Source of the DNA: Candidatus Krumholzibacteriia bacterium
Lineage (GTDB): Bacteria > Krumholzibacteriota > Krumholzibacteriia > LZORAL124-64-63
NCBI GenBank assembly: GCA_027056825.1
Contig: JALUJS010000572.1
Span: 1 to 7,259 of the forward strand
Direction of reading: 5' to 3'
DNA length: 7,259 bases
Shown here piece after piece: positions 1 through 4,492 of this stretch (positions are counted from its first letter, which is position 1; each line of letters starts with the position of its first letter). Both the position numbers and the translations under genes were made by a program. The notes under the pieces are model-generated. The model made no database searches. It was not told the origin of the DNA and saw only the letters and a list, made by a program, of their open reading frames with translations.

Positions 1-307
1 GCTCCCAGCCCAGCCCGCGGATCACCGGCTCGGCCGCGTCGGCTGCACGGCGCACGGCCGTGATCCCCGGCAGTTGCTCGAGAGTCTCGGCCAGGTTGCA
101 ACCCAATCCTTGCCGCAGCACCGAGCCGGGGACGGGCTGATCACTCCAATCCGTGCCCAGCGGCGCGACCTCGAGATCCGGCAGGCGGAAAGCCAGGGTG
201 TCCGACGTGCTGTCCGTTCCGCGATCCCCGGCGTCGGCCGACCATGCAACCGTTGAAACACACGCCAGAAACAGAAGGGTGATTAACTCCAACCTATTTT
301 GCAGCAT
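1..307 (-). CDS. TonB-dependent outer-membrane receptor, N-terminal fragment (cut by window edge)
   Basis: The reading frame is open from the ATG at 307 to the left edge, giving 102 residues plus one base. Residues 1 to about 26 look like a Sec signal peptide: a hydrophobic core LITLLFLACV, then a likely cleavage near ADA at 24-26. Residues 42-50 (LPDLEVAPL) sit where a TonB box is expected. Residues 68-102 read as the start of a plug domain: NLAETLEQLPGITAVRR (71-87), then EPVIRGLGWE (93-102), matching the family pattern of a Leu/Pro-Gly block followed by P-x-I-R-G. Proteins of this family use TonB-ExbBD energy to import metal chelates, cobalamin or other large ligands across the outer membrane; the substrate cannot be read from this fragment. 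The RRAADAAEPVIRGLG arrangement recalls copper-receptor (OprC-like) plugs, but that is a guess. An in-frame ATG at 313 is a less likely start because the Shine-Dalgarno sits 7 bases before 307. Divergent from sat. Confidence 0.82.
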   Translation of the reverse strand, partial: MLQNRLELITLLFLACVSTVAWSADAGDRGTDSTSDTLAFRLPDLEVAPLGTDWSDQPVPGSVLRQGLGCNLAETLEQLPGITAVRRAADAAEPVIRGLGWE

Positions 308-314
308 TGACATA

Positions 315-319
315 CTCCC
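315..319 (-). promoter_or_regulatory. Ribosome binding site of the TonB-dependent receptor
   Basis: On the minus strand GGGAG at 319-315 is followed by 7 bases and the ATG at 307-305. The alternative in-frame ATG at 313-311 would leave only one base between GGGAG and the start, so the spacing favours 307. Confidence 0.55.
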
Positions 320-357
320 GGATCATCCCCTCGCTCCAACACATCGACCTTTGCAAA

Positions 358-384
358 ATTATCCAAATGGATCCTGAATTCCAT
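358..384 (-). promoter_or_regulatory. Candidate -10 box and overlapping inverted repeats upstream of the receptor
   Basis: On the minus strand GATAAT (363-358) matches five of six bases of the sigma-70 -10 consensus and lies about 50 bases before the receptor start; no good -35 is present at 16-18 bases. It overlaps an inverted repeat ATCCA-AA-TGGAT at 361-372. A further TCCAT at 380-384 pairs with ATGGA at 367-371, so three TGGAT/ATCCA half-sites alternate in 24 bases. This is a plausible operator for a dimeric regulator. It does not match a full Fur box that I could recognise. The call is inference from symmetry and position only. Confidence 0.3.
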
Positions 385-472
385 ATTTTTTTTCTGATTT
401 CCGTGGACACATTTTCCAGGGCACAAGGATTTGATTTGCGTTTTCTGCTCAAAACCCCGTTTTTGGGACCCG

Positions 473-482
473 CAGTGCACTG
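473..482. repeat. Perfect 10-base palindrome in the sat upstream region
   Basis: CAGTGCACTG reads the same on both strands. It lies 49-58 bases upstream of the sat start, a position suited to a protein binding site, but a palindrome of this size can arise by chance. Confidence 0.3.
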
Positions 483-490
483 GACTTCAC

Positions 491-508
491 GGTCCGCCCC
501 CGCGGACC
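491..508 (+). promoter_or_regulatory. GC hairpin in the sat leader
   Basis: GGTCCGC (491-497) and GCGGACC (502-508) form a perfect 7-bp stem with a CCCC loop. It ends 12 bases before the AGGG ribosome binding site of sat. No T run follows, so it is not an intrinsic terminator. It may influence translation or mRNA stability, or be an operator at the DNA level. Function is unknown. Confidence 0.35.
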
Positions 509-520
509 CGATCAACTGAA

Positions 521-525
521 AGGGA
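521..525 (+). promoter_or_regulatory. Ribosome binding site of sat, supporting a GTG start
   Basis: AGGGA at 521-525 precedes the GTG at 531 by five bases. There is no ATG near it in frame, and the protein from this GTG begins where ATP sulfurylases usually begin, so GTG is taken as the start. Confidence 0.6.
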
Positions 526-530
526 AAAAA

Positions 531-1766
531 GTGGCCGATCTGATCAAACCCCATGGCAGCGACAAGCTGATGCCCCTGCTCCTGGAGGGAGAGGCGAGGG
601 ACGCCGAGCTGGCCAGGGCCAAGGATCTCCCCCAACACACAATGACCAGCCGTGAGACCGGCGACGTGATCATGCTGGGCATCGGGGGCTTCACCCCCCT
701 GACCGGTTTCATGGGGCAGGCCGACTGGAAGGGCGTCTGCCAGGACATGAAGACTTCGAGCGGCGTCTTCTGGCCCATCCCGGTGACCCTGAGCGTGGAC
801 GAGGACTTCGCCGGCTCCCTGCAGGAGGGCGACGAGATCGCCCTGCTGAGCGCCGACACCGGCGAGATCATGGCTACCATGAAGGTCGAGGAGAAGTACT
901 CCATCGACAAGGCCTTCGAGTGCGAGCACGTGTACAAGACCACCGACCTGGAGCACCCGGGCGTCAAGATGGTCATGGAGCAGAAGGCCGTGAACCTGGG
1001 CGGCCCGGTCAAGGTTCTCAGCGAGAGCTTCTTCCCCACCGAGTTCCCCGGCCTGTACATGCGGCCCGAGGAGAGCCGGAAGATCTTCGCCGAGCGGGGC
1101 TGGAAGAAGATCGCGGCGCTGCAGCTGCGCAACCCCATGCACCGCAGCCACGAGTACCTGGCCAAGATCGCCATCGAGGTGGGCGACGGCCTGTTCATCC
1201 ACCAGCTGGTGGGCAAGCTGAAGCCGGGCGACATCCCCGCCGACGTGCGCGTCAAGTGCATCAGCGCCCTGGTGGACAACTACTTCATCAAGGATCGCGT
1301 CCTGCAGGGCGGCTATCCCCTGGACATGCGCTACGCCGGCCCCCGCGAGGGCCTGCTGCACGGCATCTTCCGCCAGAACTTCGGCTGCACCCACATGATC
1401 ATCGGGCGTGACCACGCCGGCGTGGGCAACTACTACGGCCCCTTCGACGCGCAGAACATCTGGAATGAGATCCCCGAGGGCTCCCTCGAGATCCAGATCC
1501 TGCCCATCGACTGGACCTTCTGGTGCTACAAGTGCGGCGGCATGATCAGCATGAAGACCTGCCCCCACGGCAAGGAAGACCGCCTCTTCCTCAGCGGCAC
1601 CGCCCTGCGCAAGGCCCTGAGCGAAGGCGAGGATGTGCCCGCCGAGTTCTCCCGCCCCGAGGTGCTGGAAATCCTGCGCGAGTACTATGCCGGCCTGGCC
1701 GACGAGGACAAGGTCGAGGTCAAGCTGCACAACGCGGCCACCGGCAAGGGGACCGAGAAGAAGTAG
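531..1766 (+). CDS. sat: Sulfate adenylyltransferase (ATP sulfurylase), homo-oligomeric type
   Basis: A 411-residue cytoplasmic enzyme that joins sulfate and ATP to make adenosine 5'-phosphosulfate and pyrophosphate, or works in reverse in sulfur-oxidising bacteria. Length is normal for the single-chain bacterial form, which is unrelated to CysDN. The N-terminal PUA-like part (about 1-165) is followed by the catalytic domain. Visible active-site motifs are QLRNPMHRSH at 198-207, with both conserved histidines (204 and 207), and GRDHAG at 292-297. Cys332, Cys335, Cys344 and His346 form a C-x2-C-x8-C-x-H cluster; a similar zinc site is known in the Thermus thermophilus enzyme. There is no fused APS-kinase domain. 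Start is GTG, with AGGGA just upstream. Third codon positions are almost all G or C. The gene stands alone between a divergent receptor gene and a convergent kinase, ended by a strong terminator, so no APS reductase or kinase partner is present to show whether it serves assimilation or respiration. Confidence 0.97.
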   Translation: MADLIKPHGSDKLMPLLLEGEARDAELARAKDLPQHTMTSRETGDVIMLGIGGFTPLTGFMGQADWKGVCQDMKTSSGVFWPIPVTLSVDEDFAGSLQEGDEIALLSADTGEIMATMKVEEKYSIDKAFECEHVYKTTDLEHPGVKMVMEQKAVNLGGPVKVLSESFFPTEFPGLYMRPEESRKIFAERGWKKIAALQLRNPMHRSHEYLAKIAIEVGDGLFIHQLVGKLKPGDIPADVRVKCISALVDNYFIKDRVLQGGYPLDMRYAGPREGLLHGIFRQNFGCTHMIIGRDHAGVGNYYGPFDAQNIWNEIPEGSLEIQILPIDWTFWCYKCGGMISMKTCPHGKEDRLFLSGTALRKALSEGEDVPAEFSRPEVLEILREYYAGLADEDKVEVKLHNAATGKGTEKK

Positions 1767-1786
1767 CCTCCCTTTCCACGGCAATG

Positions 1787-1825
1787 ACGACGGCCCGGAG
1801 CTGAAACTCCGGGCCGTCGTTTTTT
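1787..1825 (+). terminator. Intrinsic terminator of sat
   Basis: ACGACGGCCCGGAG (1787-1800) and CTCCGGGCCGTCGT (1807-1820) make a perfect 14-bp stem with loop CTGAAA, followed by a T run through 1825. It begins 20 bases after the sat stop. On the minus strand the stem is followed by CATTG rather than a T run, so it is poor as a terminator for the convergent kinase, although the stem lies about 95 bases beyond that gene's stop. Confidence 0.92.
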
Positions 1826-1920
1826 CATTCCTCCACCGGGAACACCCTTTTGAAAACCCGCCCCGGATGATGTTCCGTTACGAGCTTGCCGCCTGCTTCT
1901 GGCCCATGCCCCTGGCCATT

Positions 1921-4272
1921 TCACCCGGACACCGGAGCCTCCCTGTGACAATGCCCCGCGACGGTTTCCAACAGCGCCCTGCGGTTGATGGGTTTGTTCA
2001 AATGATCATCGCACCCTGCGGCATACGACAGTTTGCGGCTTTCCTCCATGACATTGGCGCTCAAGGCAATCACCGGACCGTCATAACCGTTCTCCCGGAT
2101 CCTGCGCGTGGCCTCCAGGCCGTCCATGATCGGCATCTGCTGATCCATCAGGACCAGGTCATAATGATCCTTTCTGCACATATCCACGGCGATGGCGCCG
2201 TTGGCGGCAATGTCGATTTCGGCCCCCACCTTCTCCAGGATGCGCTTGATCAAAACCTGGTTGTCCCGCCCGTCCTCCGCATACAGGATTCGCGCTCCCG
2301 TCAGGTCCACCTGTTGGGTTTGTTTTCCGATCCTGGTCACAGCGGTCCGGGGAGAAACGTCTTCCTCGGCCACCCCCTGTGCGGGACCTGGATCGATGGA
2401 CAAGGTGAACACCGTACCCTGGCCCGGAGTGCTGGCTACCTGGACATCCCCGCCCAGCAAATCCGCAATGTGCCGGGTGATGACCAACCCCAGGCCCGTG
2501 CCCCCGAAGAGGCGGGTTGTGGAGGCGTCCCCTTGCTGGAAGGGTTTGAACAGCCGCCCCATGGTTTCCTCGTCCATGCCGATACCCGTGTCGCTGACGC
2601 GGAACAGGATCGGGGTCCGGCCTTCCGCCAGCGGCTCACCCTTGAGGATCTCGACCCGGACCCGCCCCTGATCTGTAAACTTGATGGCGTTTCCGATCAG
2701 GTTGACCAGGGCCTGCTTGAGCCGGGTCGTGTCGGTGACGATGGTCCGGGGCAAGTCGTCCGCACAGCTGAAGACAAGTTCCAGGCCCTTGGACTCGGCC
2801 TTCTGCTTCATCAGCCCGAAGAGGTCATCGGCGAGGTCCCGGATCCTGCAGGAGCGCATTTCCACCGTCATCTTCCCGGCTTCGATCTTTGACACGTCCA
2901 GGATATCGTTGAGAACCTCCAGGAGATGTTCTCCGTTGTGCCGGATAACCTGGAGGTTTTCCGCGGCCTCGGTCTCATCACAATCTCCCGCCGCCAGAAG
3001 ATCCGTATACCCCAGGATGGCCGTCAAGGGAGTGCGGATCTCGTGGCTCATGTTGGCCAGGAAAACACTTTTGGCCCGGTTGGCCTGGTTGGCCTTGTCG
3101 GCCAGGATTCGTGCCCGTACCTCCGCTTCCTGCAACCGGGCGTTGGCCTCCTGCAACTCATCGTTGGCCTGGGCGATTCTCCGTTCGTTCTCTACACGCT
3201 TGGTCACATCACGGCTGTTCTCGATGACCTGGACGATGTTGCCCTGGCGGTCGAAGATGGGACACGCGGTAACCTCGAAAAATCCCCACTTCCCGTCACC
3301 GGTATGGTGGCGATGGATAACGGTCACGGGCTTTCCCGTGGCCAGGACGGTCTGGAAGGGGCAGGGATCGTCATTTCCCGCACAGGGCTGGTCGCTATGG
3401 TGGGTGAGTTGGTAGCAGAACCGGTCGACACCATTATCAGTCAGGAAGTACTTCTCCTGGACGGACCGATTGGCCAGGGTGATCCTGCGCTCCAGGTCCA
3501 TGACGAGGAAATCGTCGGGAAGGGAGTCGATCACCGACTTGAGGAACCTCCGGGAATGGGCGAGCTCTTCGCGGATCTCCCTTTCCTGCCGGATGACCTC
3601 ACTGGTCCGGCGCGTCAGGGAGTGGATGAAACCCGTCAGCAGGCCGAAGATGACGACCATCATGATCCCAAGACCACCCAGGATGATCATCGCCGTTCGG
3701 CGGCCGTTGGCCAGTTGAGCCGTAACGTCCGAAAGCATCTCCAAGGCACCGATGATCTGTCCCTGCTTGTCCACGATGGGGATGTAGGTCTCGACCAGAC
3801 GGATACCCGGTTGCAGCCCCAGGCCCATCTCCTCGATCTCCTCTTTTTCTTCGAAAAAGGAGATCCTCTTGCCCGCCAGGACCTGGTCCAGAACATTTTC
3901 TTCCTCATCGGGGTGGTCGATCATCATCCTTGCGGTGCTGAAAACCGTGGTCGCGGTTCGGTCGATGATCTGGATCCTCACGATGGCAAAAGGCGCCAGG
4001 AAACCCTTCAGCTGGTTTTCCAACTCGTCCATTTCGGATTGGGGAATGGTGATGCTTTCCTGCTGGACAGAGTTCCGAATTAAGGGCTGCAGGACACCCT
4101 TGGTCAGGCCCCGCGCTATTTCTTCGGCATGGGTTTCGGCCAGATGAACCGTCCCCCTGGTCACCAGATAATAGTCTGCCACGCCCACGAACCCCATGAG
4201 CAGCAGGGAACAAACGACGGCCAAAACCACATAGCGACGGAAAATCGTTTTCCCGGGACAGGACGTCGACAT
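1921..4272 (-). CDS. Membrane-bound hybrid sensor histidine kinase (periplasmic sensor, PAS, HisKA, HATPase, receiver)
   Basis: A 783-residue inner-membrane sensor. Residues 14-34 and 192-215 are membrane segments enclosing a periplasmic region of about 155 residues, which resembles a CACHE-type sensor (RIQIIDRTATTVFST at 99-113; ETYIPIVDKQGQIIGALEML at 161-180). No HAMP domain is obvious; a short helix leads to a PAS domain at about 243-358. A coiled-coil linker (358-400) precedes HisKA with phospho-acceptor His410 in SHEIRTP. The ATPase domain shows the N box (Asn524, Asn528), DTGIGMD (561-567) and GGTGLGL (590-596). The C-terminal receiver (about 660-775) has the acidic pair Glu666-Asp667, phospho-acceptor Asp710, Ser738 and Lys760. 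All catalytic residues are intact. The PAS domain carries Cys286, His291/292, Cys297, Cys304 and Cys337, suggesting metal, cofactor or redox sensing (inference). No response regulator, Hpt or output gene is in the window. Codon use is visibly less GC-biased than in its neighbours. Confidence 0.95.
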   Translation of the reverse strand: MSTSCPGKTIFRRYVVLAVVCSLLLMGFVGVADYYLVTRGTVHLAETHAEEIARGLTKGVLQPLIRNSVQQESITIPQSEMDELENQLKGFLAPFAIVRIQIIDRTATTVFSTARMMIDHPDEEENVLDQVLAGKRISFFEEKEEIEEMGLGLQPGIRLVETYIPIVDKQGQIIGALEMLSDVTAQLANGRRTAMIILGGLGIMMVVIFGLLTGFIHSLTRRTSEVIRQEREIREELAHSRRFLKSVIDSLPDDFLVMDLERRITLANRSVQEKYFLTDNGVDRFCYQLTHHSDQPCAGNDDPCPFQTVLATGKPVTVIHRHHTGDGKWGFFEVTACPIFDRQGNIVQVIENSRDVTKRVENERRIAQANDELQEANARLQEAEVRARILADKANQANRAKSVFLANMSHEIRTPLTAILGYTDLLAAGDCDETEAAENLQVIRHNGEHLLEVLNDILDVSKIEAGKMTVEMRSCRIRDLADDLFGLMKQKAESKGLELVFSCADDLPRTIVTDTTRLKQALVNLIGNAIKFTDQGRVRVEILKGEPLAEGRTPILFRVSDTGIGMDEETMGRLFKPFQQGDASTTRLFGGTGLGLVITRHIADLLGGDVQVASTPGQGTVFTLSIDPGPAQGVAEEDVSPRTAVTRIGKQTQQVDLTGARILYAEDGRDNQVLIKRILEKVGAEIDIAANGAIAVDMCRKDHYDLVLMDQQMPIMDGLEATRRIRENGYDGPVIALSANVMEESRKLSYAAGCDDHLNKPINRRALLETVAGHCHREAPVSG

Positions 4273-4276
4273 CTTT

Positions 4277-4281
4277 CCTCC
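4277..4281 (-). promoter_or_regulatory. Ribosome binding site of the hybrid kinase, within a small inverted repeat
   Basis: On the minus strand GGAGG at 4281-4277 precedes the ATG at 4272 by four bases, a strong match that fixes the start. It lies inside CTTTC-TGGAG-GAAAG (4287-4273), a 5-bp stem whose loop and 3' arm include the ribosome binding site. The stem is short and AT-rich, so real occlusion is doubtful. Confidence 0.7.
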
Positions 4282-4371
4282 AGAAAGACCCCGTGGGGAA
4301 TCCTATTTTCACCCACATCAATGAGCTATGTGATACCCAAAGCGATCCATTAATGCAGGTTAAAGACAACG

Positions 4372-4377
4372 CTTATA
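4372..4377 (-). promoter_or_regulatory. Candidate -10 box of the kinase promoter
   Basis: TATAAG on the minus strand matches five of six bases of the sigma-70 -10 consensus about 100 bases before the kinase start. The best upstream hexamer, TTCAAG, is 19 bases away and a poor -35, so this may be a weak or activator-dependent promoter, or not a promoter at all. Confidence 0.25.
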
Positions 4378-4423
4378 TCGCGCAGGGAGCCAGGTACTTG
4401 AAATAAAATGGACACAGGCTATC

Positions 4424-4450
4424 AAAACCTACCAAATGACTAGGGGTTTT
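4424..4450 (-). terminator. Possible weak terminator after the sortilin-like gene
   Basis: On the minus strand AAAACCCC (4450-4443) can pair with GG-TA-GGTTTT (4435-4424 region), giving a stem of four GC and four AT pairs with a TA bulge and a 9-base loop, ending in four T. It lies about 43 bases beyond the stop of the upstream gene. The T run is short and part of the stem, so the call is tentative. Confidence 0.3.
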
Positions 4451-4492
4451 CATGCGTGATCGAAACACTTGCAGATTCCGTGGTGGGCCCCC

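Larger units (their letters stand above)
308..530. other. Divergent intergenic region between the receptor gene and sat
   Basis: This 223-base stretch is clearly richer in A and T than the flanking genes, especially 351-470, which includes a run of eight T at 386-393 region. It must carry the promoters of both divergent genes. It contains a candidate minus-strand -10 box, overlapping short inverted repeats, a 10-base palindrome and a GC hairpin just before sat, each listed separately. I found no convincing -35/-10 pair for sat, so its promoter is not placed. No small gene with a ribosome binding site was seen. Confidence 0.6.
4273..4492. other. Intergenic region upstream of the kinase
   Basis: A 220-base, AT-richer gap between two genes on the same strand. 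It holds a possible terminator for the sortilin-like gene (4424-4450), a possible -10 box for the kinase (4372-4377) and a CACAT/ATGTG inverted repeat at 4314-4332 separated by nine bases in what would be the kinase leader. No convincing small gene was seen. Its size suggests the kinase has its own promoter and is not simply co-transcribed. Confidence 0.5.

Noticed and set aside
307..312. TTGACA, a perfect -35 hexamer on the plus strand
   Set aside because: No -10-like hexamer lies 16-18 bases downstream, it is more than 200 bases from sat, and it overlaps the start codon of the divergent receptor.
294..1784. Long open frame of 496 codons on the minus strand opposite sat
   Set aside because: It is the antisense shadow of a certain sat gene whose codons end mainly in G or C, which removes stops from the opposite strand. 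The translation is low-complexity, rich in Leu, Ala, Gly, Val, Asp and His, with no recognisable domain and no good ribosome binding site.
1633..2892. 419-codon open frame on the plus strand across the sat end and the kinase
   Set aside because: It crosses the sat terminator and lies antisense to the conserved ATPase and receiver domains of the kinase. No domain is recognisable in its product.
2926..4083. 385-codon open frame on the plus strand opposite the kinase N-terminal half
   Set aside because: Antisense to the periplasmic sensor, PAS and HisKA regions, which have clear family motifs. The product has no recognisable fold.
4289..4298. CCCC-GT-GGGG inverted repeat near the kinase start
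   Set aside because: The two-base loop is too tight for a stable RNA hairpin, and only three pairs remain with a larger loop. Likely chance.
4361..4400. Possible sigma-54 promoter in the kinase upstream region (GG...GC near TGGCTCCCTGCGCG)
   Set aside because: The spacing between the GG and GC elements is too short for the sigma-54 consensus.
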